Source: CAWHOW01 sp050013795 (GTDB lineage: Bacteria > Bacteroidota > Bacteroidia > Bacteroidales > CG2-30-32-10). Taken from it: a stretch of DNA of 7,747 nucleotides. Under the pieces are notes generated by a model. The model made no database searches, had not been told where the DNA came from, and was given only the letters and a program-made list of their open reading frames with translations. The stretch covers positions 1 to 7,747 of the forward strand of contig JBEKEO010000147.1 of the NCBI GenBank assembly GCA_050013795.1, in the 5' to 3' direction. Positions 1-6,675 of the stretch are shown in pieces; the stretch's first letter is position 1, and each line of letters starts with the position of its first letter. The translations under genes and the position numbers were made by a program.

Positions 1-2
1 GT

Positions 3-413
3 TTCTGGGTTTACGACCAGCCGGATTTCCAGTTAGAAAGATTTGATCAATATCTTCAAAACACCAATCAAAGCGGTAATATTGCACAACTAACAGGTAT
101 AGAAATTAAACCAATTTTCCTGATTGAAACGGGAAGCAAAGTTTACTTGAGTGATACAGCAAACGGAATCTTTATTTTTGATAAATACGGAACATATTCA
201 AAAAAAATACCTTTTAGGAATATTACTTCATTTCAGGTTGTAGATGATAATATTATTTATTCAACTGCATCGCAGGAAATACGGTATAATGTTAAAACTT
301 TCGAGCAGCAGTCGCTTGATTTGCCTTTGAAAAATGTTATCAACACCCGTTATGAGAAGGACAGGCTGTTTGTGCGGGATTCAACAACTGTTAAAATCTA
401 TTCAATAAAATAA
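3..413 (+). CDS. Beta-propeller-like protein, C-terminal part (5' end outside window)
   Basis: The reading frame is open from the left edge and ends at TAA 411-413, giving 136 visible residues. The gene therefore starts upstream of the window. A TTG at 147 is an internal codon, not a start, because similar sequence continues before it. The fragment shows about four repeats of short beta-strand pattern, each with an aromatic/hydrophobic strand, a D/N-containing turn and a second strand: FWVYDQPDFQLERFDQ near the start, then VYLSDTANGIFIFDKYG, then IIYSTASQEIRYNV, then LFVRDSTTVKIYSI at the C-terminus. This resembles WD40/NHL/six-bladed propeller blades in Bacteroidota proteins of unknown function. 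Any signal peptide would lie in the missing N-terminus, so localisation is unknown. It is 73 nt upstream of the deoxynucleoside kinase on the same strand. The propeller fold is inferred from the pattern; the function is not recognisable. Confidence 0.75.
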   Translation, partial: FWVYDQPDFQLERFDQYLQNTNQSGNIAQLTGIEIKPIFLIETGSKVYLSDTANGIFIFDKYGTYSKKIPFRNITSFQVVDDNIIYSTASQEIRYNVKTFEQQSLDLPLKNVINTRYEKDRLFVRDSTTVKIYSIK

Positions 414-486
414 TTTAAAATTTGTTCTTAACTTATTTTGAATTAAAAAATATATTACTTTAGTCCATGAATTTAAAAAACATGTC

Positions 487-1101
487 ATGCATATAGCAGT
501 TGCAGGAAATATAGGATCGGGAAAAACAACCCTGACAAGTCTCTTGTCAAAACATTTCAAATGGAAAGCTCATTATGAAGATGTTGATACCAACCCTTAT
601 CTGAATAATTTTTATGAAGATATGCAACGCTGGTCGTTCAATCTGCAGATATATTTCTTGAATAGCCGTTTTAGGCAGGTGGTTGATATCAGGAAAAGCG
701 GAAAAGATGTAATTCAGGACCGCACCATTTATGAAGATGCTTATATTTTCGCTCCAAACCTGCATTCTATGGGTTTAATGAGTACCAGAGATTTTGAAAA
801 CTATTCATCCCTTTTTGAACTAATGGCTTCATTTCTCCAGGCTCCTGATCTGCTTGTGTATTTAAGGGCAAGCGTACCGACTCTTGTTAACCAGATACAG
901 AAAAGAGGAAGGGATTACGAAAACTCTATTCGTCTTGATTATTTGAAACGCCTTAATGAACGCTATGAAGCATGGATTTCCACATACACTTCGGGAAAAT
1001 TATTTATAGTTGATGTGGATAATATCAATTTTGGTGACAAGCCCGAAGACCTTGGCATGATCATCGATAAGGTGAATGCCAATATTCACGGTTTGTTCTA
1101 A
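487..1101 (+). CDS. Deoxynucleoside kinase (dCK/dGK/dAK family)
   Basis: A 204-residue cytosolic kinase of the dNK family, which phosphorylates deoxynucleosides at the 5' position using ATP in the salvage route to dNTPs. Visible motifs are the P-loop GNIGSGKTT at residues 7-15; E31 after the second strand, at the position of the catalytic Glu of human dCK; Q54 in the helix that binds the base; the DRT motif (D78-R79-T80), equivalent to the ERS of dCK; LRAS at 126-129; and the Arg-rich lid KRGRDYE at 139-145. Length is normal for bacterial members (about 200-220). The start at ATG 487 places the P-loop at the usual position; an ATG at 482 is in another frame and stops at once. There is no Shine-Dalgarno sequence, as is common in Bacteroidota. 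Substrate choice (dA, dG or dC) cannot be read from the sequence. It lies 92 nt before divIC on the same strand. Confidence 0.93.
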   Translation: MHIAVAGNIGSGKTTLTSLLSKHFKWKAHYEDVDTNPYLNNFYEDMQRWSFNLQIYFLNSRFRQVVDIRKSGKDVIQDRTIYEDAYIFAPNLHSMGLMSTRDFENYSSLFELMASFLQAPDLLVYLRASVPTLVNQIQKRGRDYENSIRLDYLKRLNERYEAWISTYTSGKLFIVDVDNINFGDKPEDLGMIIDKVNANIHGLF

Positions 1102-1193
1102 ATGCTGTGTTTTAAACATTTCCCTGTTAGCAAAAAACTCGCTATATTACATTTTTTAGCACTTTGTTTGAATACTTTTATGCTTTCAACATT

Positions 1194-1517
1194 ATGAAGA
1201 GGCTCAGAATACTTGTTTATATTATCAAGTACAAATACCTTTTTACTTTCATGGTTTTTTTTGTGTGGATATCTTTCTTTGACAGGAATAACCTTATCTC
1301 GCAAATAGACCTGGCTAAGAAACTTCACCAGTTAAAGAATGATAAGAAATATTACTTACAACAGATAAAAGAAGATAGTATAGAAACTATTGAACTCCTC
1401 ACAAACCCTGTCAATCTGGAAAAGTTTGCAAGGGAAAGATATCAGATGAAACGCGACAGTGAAGATATATTTCTTATTGTGCATAACGGTGATTCCGCTT
1501 CAACAAAAGTGAAGTAA
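1194..1517 (+). CDS. DivIC/FtsB-type septum formation initiator protein
   Basis: A 107-residue single-pass membrane protein of the DivIC/FtsB family, which in characterised bacteria joins FtsL and FtsQ/DivIB in the divisome and helps activate septal peptidoglycan synthesis. Layout: a short basic cytoplasmic N-terminus (MKRLR), one membrane helix at about residues 15-29 (YLFTFMVFFVWISFF), the DRNNLI motif directly after it (30-35), then an extracytoplasmic coiled coil at about 36-68. The conserved C-terminal block follows: NPVNLEKFARERYQM at 71-85 and a closing EDIFLIV. I chose ATG 1194 because it starts just before the basic stretch and the membrane helix. The frame stays open up to a TTG at 1164, which would add 10 unremarkable residues. 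The gene converges on priA with 7 nt between stops. The family call is strong; whether it is DivIC or FtsB is a naming question. Confidence 0.9.
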   Translation: MKRLRILVYIIKYKYLFTFMVFFVWISFFDRNNLISQIDLAKKLHQLKNDKKYYLQQIKEDSIETIELLTNPVNLEKFARERYQMKRDSEDIFLIVHNGDSASTKVK

Positions 1518-1524
1518 AATCAAT

Positions 1525-4017
1525 TTACATTGGATCCACATCGATCATCACTCTTAATCCTGTATGGTTTTTGTCAGCTTTAAGATTTTCAATATACTCT
1601 GTCAGTATTGATTTTGCTTTGCTGAGAGAAAATTCTTTTTCAATCTTCAGTAAAATATTTTTAATGTATTCATTACGTATCCTTGATATAACAGGATACT
1701 CTGGACCAATTATACGCTGACCAAATGTCTTTCTTAAATTGATCCCCAATTCTTTTGCGGAATTATTAAGCTTATCTGCATTCTTATGTTTAAGCGAAAT
1801 TTGAATCAACTTATAGATTGGCGGATACTTGTAAGTTATTCTTTCAGCGATCTGGCTATTGTACATTGCCATGTAATCATTGTCTATCAAATATCTTATT
1901 ACCGAATGATAAGGGTCGTATGTTTGTATGATAACTTTACCGCGTTTTTGTTTTCTGCCTGCACGCCCACTAACCTGCGCCATCAACTGAAAACTTCTTT
2001 CAAATGCACGAAAGTCGGGATAGCTTATCATACTATCAGCATTCATAATGCCCACAACACTCACGTTTTCAAAGTCGAGGCCTTTGGTGACCATTTGTGT
2101 GCCTACGAGTATATCTATTTTATGGTCTTCAAAATCATTGATGATCTGCTGATGACCATATTTGCTGCGGGTAGTGTCAAGATCCATGCGGAAAACTTTC
2201 GCATTTGGGAAGTAAACAGGAAGTTCTTCTTCCAGTTTCTCCGTGCCAAATCCGTGCATCAGTATTTTGTTATTACTGCAAGCCGGACAGCGCTCAGGAA
2301 TATTTGTTGTATACCCGCAGTAATGACAAATCAGTTGATTTGATCTTTTGTGATAAGTCAGTGTAACGTCACAATGCGTACACTGAGGCACCCAATGACA
2401 AACATCACATTCAAGACGAGTGGAAAATCCTCTGCGGTTTTGAAACAGGATTACCTGCTCTTTATTTTTTAAAGCCTCTTCTATATGTTCCAGAAGAAAG
2501 GGGGTGAAATGAGATTTCATTCTCTTTCGCTTTGTTTCCTCTTTTACATCAGCGATAAATATTTCGGGAAGTAAAACACCGCCATATCTTTTATTCAATT
2601 CCGCAAAAACATATTTATCATTCTTTGCGTTGTAAAAACTTTCAAGTGACGGAGTAGCAGAACCAAGCAAGGTTTTTGCATGATGAAGTTTAGCAAGGTA
2701 AATGCCAGTATCCCTTGCATTGTAACGCGGGGAGTGGTCGAATTGTTTATAGGAACTGTCGTGTTCTTCATCCACTATTACAAGACCTAAGTTGCTAAAT
2801 GGCAGAAACAATGCTGATCTTGCACCAAGGACAATTTGGTAAGCGCCTTCTTTATCTTTATTTTCAGAACTATTTAACATGACCTTATTCCATATTTCAA
2901 CTCTTTCAAAATCGTTGAACTTGGAATGATATACTCCCACTTTATTTCCGAATGCTTTCCTGAGCCTGTTGATGATTTGAGTTGTTAGCGCAATTTCGGG
3001 CAAAAGATATAAAGCTTGCTTTCCCTGGCTGACAGCCTCTTCAATCAGCTTGATGTATAATTCCGTTTTACCGCTTGAAGTTATTCCATGAAGCAATGCA
3101 ATATCCTTCTTTTCAAATCCTGTTTTTATCTCATCATATACTTCCGACTGGTGCTCGCTGAATTCAACAACACTTTTTACAGCATCATCATAATTGAGAA
3201 GGCGAGTTATTGCAACCGTGTATAATTCGCAAATTCCCTTTTTAACAAGTGCATTAAGCTGGGCGGCTGATGTATTCAGTTCTTTCAGCATTTCAGGGCG
3301 TGATGTACCTTCATTGTTCTTTTGCTGAAGCATTTTACTATAAACATACATCAATATCTCAAGCTGTTTCGGAGCTTTCTTTTCCAGATTGTCGAATATA
3401 TCTTTCAGGAATTTTTCATCCTTGTATTTTTCTGTAAGCCTTACAAAAGTTTCAGTTTTGGGTTTGTAACTATTCATCAATTCTTCCTCAAGAATAACAA
3501 CCCCTTTTTCAATCATATTCTTGATAAGAGGGATGACAGTTCTTTGTTCAATGAGTTTGGCAACATCATTAATCGTTAATACTTTCCTTTCATTGAGTGA
3601 TTCTGTCAAAAGCAATTCTTTTTCATTCAGGTTGGTAATATCTCCGCTGAATGAAGGGCTCATCACTATCTTGGTTTCGCTGGCAAGTTTTAAAGCAGAA
3701 GGAAGAGCGGCATTCATCACTTCTCCGGGAGTGCACATATAATAAGAAGCCATCCATTCCCATAAAGTGAATTGCTTTTCGTTAACTAAGGCTTCGTCTT
3801 CAAGAATGGAAAGTATATATTTTACATCGCTGAATGCTGGCAGGCTTCCGTGTATCCTCCTGACAAGTGCAGTATAAATCTTCTTCTTGCCGAATTGCAC
3901 TACCACTCTTTGGCCGGAATGTATCTCATCGTTCAGTTCATAAGGAACCCTGTAGGTATAATAACCGGGAAGAGGAAGAGGCAACAATACATCTGCAAAG
4001 AGGGTGATGCGTTCCAT
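1525..4017 (-). CDS. priA: Primosomal protein N' (PriA), replication restart helicase
   Basis: An 830-residue superfamily 2 3'-5' DNA helicase that recognises stalled or collapsed forks and D-loops and reloads the replicative helicase. Domains in order: N-terminal 3'-DNA-binding domain (about 1-105, with the PLPLPGYYTYRVP start typical of PriA), a winged-helix-like region (about 130-280), and the helicase core. Core motifs are Walker A GITSSGKTE at 311-319, LLPEIALT at 338-345, DEEH at 416-419 and GSATPS at 452-457. An eight-cysteine double zinc site follows (C537, C540, C546, C549, C564, C567, C577, C580). Motif V is GTQMVTKGLDF at 639-649 and motif VI QVSGRAGR at 681-688. All catalytic and zinc residues are present. 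It is longer than E. coli PriA (732), mainly before the helicase core. ATG 4017 lies 7 nt after the pfk stop, implying cotranscription. The longer reading frames on the opposite strand here are shadows. Confidence 0.98.
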   Translation of the reverse strand: MERITLFADVLLPLPLPGYYTYRVPYELNDEIHSGQRVVVQFGKKKIYTALVRRIHGSLPAFSDVKYILSILEDEALVNEKQFTLWEWMASYYMCTPGEVMNAALPSALKLASETKIVMSPSFSGDITNLNEKELLLTESLNERKVLTINDVAKLIEQRTVIPLIKNMIEKGVVILEEELMNSYKPKTETFVRLTEKYKDEKFLKDIFDNLEKKAPKQLEILMYVYSKMLQQKNNEGTSRPEMLKELNTSAAQLNALVKKGICELYTVAITRLLNYDDAVKSVVEFSEHQSEVYDEIKTGFEKKDIALLHGITSSGKTELYIKLIEEAVSQGKQALYLLPEIALTTQIINRLRKAFGNKVGVYHSKFNDFERVEIWNKVMLNSSENKDKEGAYQIVLGARSALFLPFSNLGLVIVDEEHDSSYKQFDHSPRYNARDTGIYLAKLHHAKTLLGSATPSLESFYNAKNDKYVFAELNKRYGGVLLPEIFIADVKEETKRKRMKSHFTPFLLEHIEEALKNKEQVILFQNRRGFSTRLECDVCHWVPQCTHCDVTLTYHKRSNQLICHYCGYTTNIPERCPACSNNKILMHGFGTEKLEEELPVYFPNAKVFRMDLDTTRSKYGHQQIINDFEDHKIDILVGTQMVTKGLDFENVSVVGIMNADSMISYPDFRAFERSFQLMAQVSGRAGRKQKRGKVIIQTYDPYHSVIRYLIDNDYMAMYNSQIAERITYKYPPIYKLIQISLKHKNADKLNNSAKELGINLRKTFGQRIIGPEYPVISRIRNEYIKNILLKIEKEFSLSKAKSILTEYIENLKADKNHTGLRVMIDVDPM

Positions 4018-4024
4018 TATGGAA

Positions 4025-5347
4025 TTAATTTTTAAACGACATTGGTTGGCCCGTGGCTTCTATAACATTCCACCACAATTCACTTTCCAAGTCAATCTTT
4101 TTTCTTTCGCTTATAGTTACAGATATAGGGAGGTACGTAAAGTAATCACTCCAGATGCCGACGACAAATCCTGTTTTACCTGCCATAGCTCCATGCACTG
4201 CATTTTGTGCAAGCTGGCTGCAGAATTTACTGTCGTTGGCTGTTGCAGGAGCGCTGCGAACGATGTAGCTCGGGTCGATGTATTTGATAGAAACAGATAT
4301 TTTCTGCTCTTTAAAATAATCTTCAATCTTATCTTTCAAAAGGATTCCAATATCTTTCAGTTTGATGTTTCCTGAAGCATCCTTTTCATGGCTTTGTTCA
4401 TTGAATAGGTGTTGTCCGGCCCCCTCTGCAACAACAATTAAAGCATGGTGTTTCAGTTCTATTCTTTTCTTCAGCACGTTTAGGAATCCTTTATCTCCGG
4501 TCAAATCAAACTCTCCCATTTCGGGAACAAGAACAAAATTCACTTCCTGCATGGAGAGTGATGCGCTTGCAGCAATAAAGCCGGAATCGCGCCCCATGAG
4601 TTTAATAATAACAATGCCGTTATAATATCCTTTTGCTTCATTGTGCGCATCGGCAATAATATCGTGCGCTTTGGAGAATGCAGTTTCGAAGCCAAATGAT
4701 TTCTCAATAAAACAAATATCATTATCAATGGTCTTTGGAATGCCGGCAATGGATATTTTTAGTCCCCGCTTAGTTACCTCATCGTAGATGAGGTTAGCGG
4801 CTCTTAAGGTTCCATCTCCGCCTATGCAAAATAAGATATTGATATTATTTCTTTCAAGCGTACTGACAATTTCACTTATTTCCTGATCTCCTCGAGATGA
4901 ACCAAGTATGCTGCCCCCTTGTAAATGTATATCATCAACAAGTTCCGGATTCAGTTCAATATATGGATGCTTATAAGAAGGTATCAATCCTTCAAAGCCG
5001 AACTGGAAGCCGATAATCTTTTCAATTCCATACCTGTAATATGATTCCATCACTATGCTGCGGATAACATTGTTCAATCCGGGGCATAAGCCACCGCATG
5101 TAACTATCCCCACTTTCGTTTTGGCAGGTTCAAAGAAAATGAATTCACGGGGGCCTGCTTTCTCAAAGGATACAGGTGCATCGCCCTTGTTTGTGTGCTT
5201 AATAATGCTTTCAAGATGGCGATCGTAAATGATGCGCTGTTCTTCCTTTACATAATTATATATGCCATCACCTTTATCGTAACCCAAACTAATAGGCGAT
5301 TTAATAGTACTTTTGCCGAGCGTATTTACCTCAAAGTTGGTGTTCAT
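4025..5347 (-). CDS. pfkA: 6-phosphofructokinase, probably ATP-dependent, long plant/trypanosome-like type
   Basis: A 440-residue cytosolic phosphofructokinase that makes fructose 1,6-bisphosphate from fructose 6-phosphate. An N-terminal extension of about 75 residues precedes the core, which starts at VGIVTCGGLCPGLNNVIRS (79-97). Further motifs are GGSILGSSRG (144-153), GGDGT (176-180), PKTIDND (204-210, D208 matching catalytic D127 of E. coli PfkA), MGRDSG (251-256), AEGAG (307-311) and IDPSYIVRS (357-365). G179 matches Gly104 of E. coli, the residue replaced by Asp in PPi-dependent enzymes, so ATP is the likelier donor. K205 occupies the Gly124 position, as in plant and trypanosome ATP-PFKs. 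The start overlaps the methyltransferase stop as ATGA, indicating translational coupling, and priA follows after 7 nt. The phosphoryl donor is inferred from motif residues, not known. Confidence 0.95.
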   Translation of the reverse strand: MNTNFEVNTLGKSTIKSPISLGYDKGDGIYNYVKEEQRIIYDRHLESIIKHTNKGDAPVSFEKAGPREFIFFEPAKTKVGIVTCGGLCPGLNNVIRSIVMESYYRYGIEKIIGFQFGFEGLIPSYKHPYIELNPELVDDIHLQGGSILGSSRGDQEISEIVSTLERNNINILFCIGGDGTLRAANLIYDEVTKRGLKISIAGIPKTIDNDICFIEKSFGFETAFSKAHDIIADAHNEAKGYYNGIVIIKLMGRDSGFIAASASLSMQEVNFVLVPEMGEFDLTGDKGFLNVLKKRIELKHHALIVVAEGAGQHLFNEQSHEKDASGNIKLKDIGILLKDKIEDYFKEQKISVSIKYIDPSYIVRSAPATANDSKFCSQLAQNAVHGAMAGKTGFVVGIWSDYFTYLPISVTISERKKIDLESELWWNVIEATGQPMSFKN

Positions 5348-6525
5348 TGCTGGTTGAACTTTGTTCTTTTACTGCCTTCATATATACCGAATTTCATGTA
5401 ACGGCATTCGAGCGGGCCGTTAAAAATAGCAATTTTTCTTGTAGGTTTTAGTCCGAGAAATTTCAATGCATTCAGGTCGGAGCTGATTATCCATGCATCA
5501 TAGCCATGGTAATTCTTTTTGAGAGCATCGCCTATGCTTTTATAAAATGCAACGATGTCATCTTCCACCATTCGCTCTCCATAAGGAGGATTTATTATCA
5601 TTACACCGCCACCTTCGGGAGCTTTGAATTCATTGAATGGCGCAACCTGCAAACTGATGGATTTCTGCATGCCTGCAGAGATAACATTCCCTCTTGTATT
5701 CCTTATTGCCCTTGCTTCGATGTCGGAACCGGATATATGGCAACTGCTTTCTGTTTGCTGTTCTGCTGCCTGCCGTTTTAATTCGTTCCAAAGTGATGAA
5801 TCGAAATCTTTCCAGTTCATAAATGAAAATGATTTCCTGAAAGAGCCAGGTGCAATGTGTTGTGCAATCAAAGCGGCTTCAATAACTATGGTACCTGAGC
5901 CACACATGGTATCGATAAAATTCCTTTTGCCATCCCACCCACTTAACAGAATAAGGCCAGCAGCGAGCACTTCGCTTAAGGGAGCTAATCCACCGGCAAC
6001 CCTATATCCACGTTTATGCAGAGATTCGCCGGAGCTATCTAAGGACACATCGCAAACATCTTTATAAATATGTATGTTTATCCTGATGTCGGGATTTTCA
6101 ATATTAACGGTGGGCCTTGAACCGCCAATGCTCCTGAACTTATCTGCTATGGCATCTTTCACCTTTTGAGAAACGAAATGCGAATGAGTGAAAGAAGAAT
6201 CGTTCACTACGCTGTCGATAGCAAAAGTGTTATTTACTGTAAATATCTTCTCCCAGCTATACTCATTAATACCTTTATATAAAACTTCGTTGTTGGCTGC
6301 CGGAAAAGTGAACAGCGGTTTTAATATGCGCAAAGCTGTTCGGCACCAGAGATTGGCTTTATACAGAAGCTGTGTATCGCCGGTAAAACTTACAGCGCGC
6401 TTAATTGTTTTGACTTCCTGCGCCCCAAGCTGAGTAAGTTCTGCAGCAAGTATTTCTTCCAGTCCTGCTACTGTTTTGGCTATATAGGTTTGCTGTGCTG
6501 AATCCAATGGAATTGTTTTGCACAA
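5344..6525 (-). CDS. rlmL: THUMP-domain class I SAM-dependent RNA methyltransferase (RlmL-type, 23S rRNA guanine-N2)
   Basis: About 393 residues with the architecture of the N-terminal half of E. coli RlmKL and of B. subtilis YpsC: an N-terminal ferredoxin-like segment opening with YIAKTVAGLEEILAAEL (14-30), a THUMP RNA-binding domain at about 60-165, the linker HKRGYR (170-175), and a Rossmann methyltransferase domain. SAM motif I is DTMCGSGT at 205-212, the next acidic residue is D268, and catalytic motif IV is NPPYGER at 312-318, the N/D-PP-Y/F type of exocyclic amine methylation. Relatives make m2G in 23S rRNA (position 2445 in E. coli). No ATG occurs near the start: the frame is closed by a TAA at 6543-6541, and the only usual starts are TTG 6525 and TTG 6507. 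I kept TTG 6525, but a promoter-like TACCTTTG overlaps it, so TTG 6507 is a real alternative. It is the first gene of the cluster with pfk and priA. The exact rRNA position is inferred. Confidence 0.92.
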   Translation of the reverse strand: MCKTIPLDSAQQTYIAKTVAGLEEILAAELTQLGAQEVKTIKRAVSFTGDTQLLYKANLWCRTALRILKPLFTFPAANNEVLYKGINEYSWEKIFTVNNTFAIDSVVNDSSFTHSHFVSQKVKDAIADKFRSIGGSRPTVNIENPDIRINIHIYKDVCDVSLDSSGESLHKRGYRVAGGLAPLSEVLAAGLILLSGWDGKRNFIDTMCGSGTIVIEAALIAQHIAPGSFRKSFSFMNWKDFDSSLWNELKRQAAEQQTESSCHISGSDIEARAIRNTRGNVISAGMQKSISLQVAPFNEFKAPEGGGVMIINPPYGERMVEDDIVAFYKSIGDALKKNYHGYDAWIISSDLNALKFLGLKPTRKIAIFNGPLECRYMKFGIYEGSKRTKFNQQ

Positions 6526-6530
6526 AGGTA
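6523..6530 (-). promoter_or_regulatory. Possible Bacteroidota -7 promoter element for the methyltransferase-pfk-priA cluster
   Basis: Read on the - strand these bases are TACCTTTG, an exact match to the Bacteroidota -7 consensus TAnnTTTG. The element lies at the expected place, just before the first gene of the leftward cluster. No TTTG is visible about 19-23 nt upstream, so the -33 element is missing or degenerate. If real, transcription would begin near 6516, downstream of the TTG at 6525, leaving TTG 6507 as the likely start. An eight-base motif with two free positions can match by chance in AT-rich DNA. Confidence 0.3.
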
Positions 6531-6675
6531 AGGAATAATATTAGTTTGGAGTTCCGGGTTGGGAGATTGAAGAGTTTTGAAGGTGGATTTAAGATTTTTG
6601 CATTAAAATAGAAGAATTGATATTGAGATATTAGGATATTAAAGGAAATAGGCAGGATGCAGCAGCAGTTGGCAG
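6526..6675. other. Intergenic stretch before the tandem array
   Basis: No reading frame worth reporting was seen on either strand. The part next to the methyltransferase is purine-rich on the + strand. The rest is AT-rich and holds the short GATATT repeats described separately. Near the array, GGCAGGA occurs twice (6651-6657 and 6671-6677) around a short AGC-AGC-AG run. The leader of the leftward methyltransferase cluster should lie in this region. Confidence 0.5.
6619..6642. repeat. Three tandem 8-bp repeats (GATATT plus two variable bases)
   Basis: Three perfectly spaced copies of GATATT occur at 6619, 6627 and 6635, each followed by a variable dinucleotide (GA, AG, AA). They lie 34 nt upstream of the 21-bp array. 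They may be a simple slippage product. The array units also contain GAAATT/GAAATC, but the period differs (8 versus 21), so I do not treat them as the same repeat. Confidence 0.6.

Noticed and set aside
437..463. Promoter for the deoxynucleoside kinase (TTTG at 437 and TACTTTAG at 456)
   Set aside because: The -7 element has a mismatch and the 15-nt spacing is too short for the Bacteroidota -33/-7 arrangement; in AT-rich DNA this is not convincing.
1514..1528. Bidirectional terminator between divIC and priA
   Set aside because: The stem is only 5 bp and almost all A/T, and it overlaps both stop codons; it is too weak to call.
1786..2343. 185-residue + strand reading frame
   Set aside because: It lies entirely within priA on the opposite strand, whose helicase and zinc motifs are intact; it has no recognisable domain.
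4004..4375. 123-residue + strand reading frame
   Set aside because: It overlaps the C-terminus of pfk and the start of priA on the opposite strand; its composition has no family resemblance.
5624..6067. 147-residue + strand reading frame
   Set aside because: It is a shadow of the methyltransferase catalytic domain on the - strand, which carries clear SAM and NPPY motifs.
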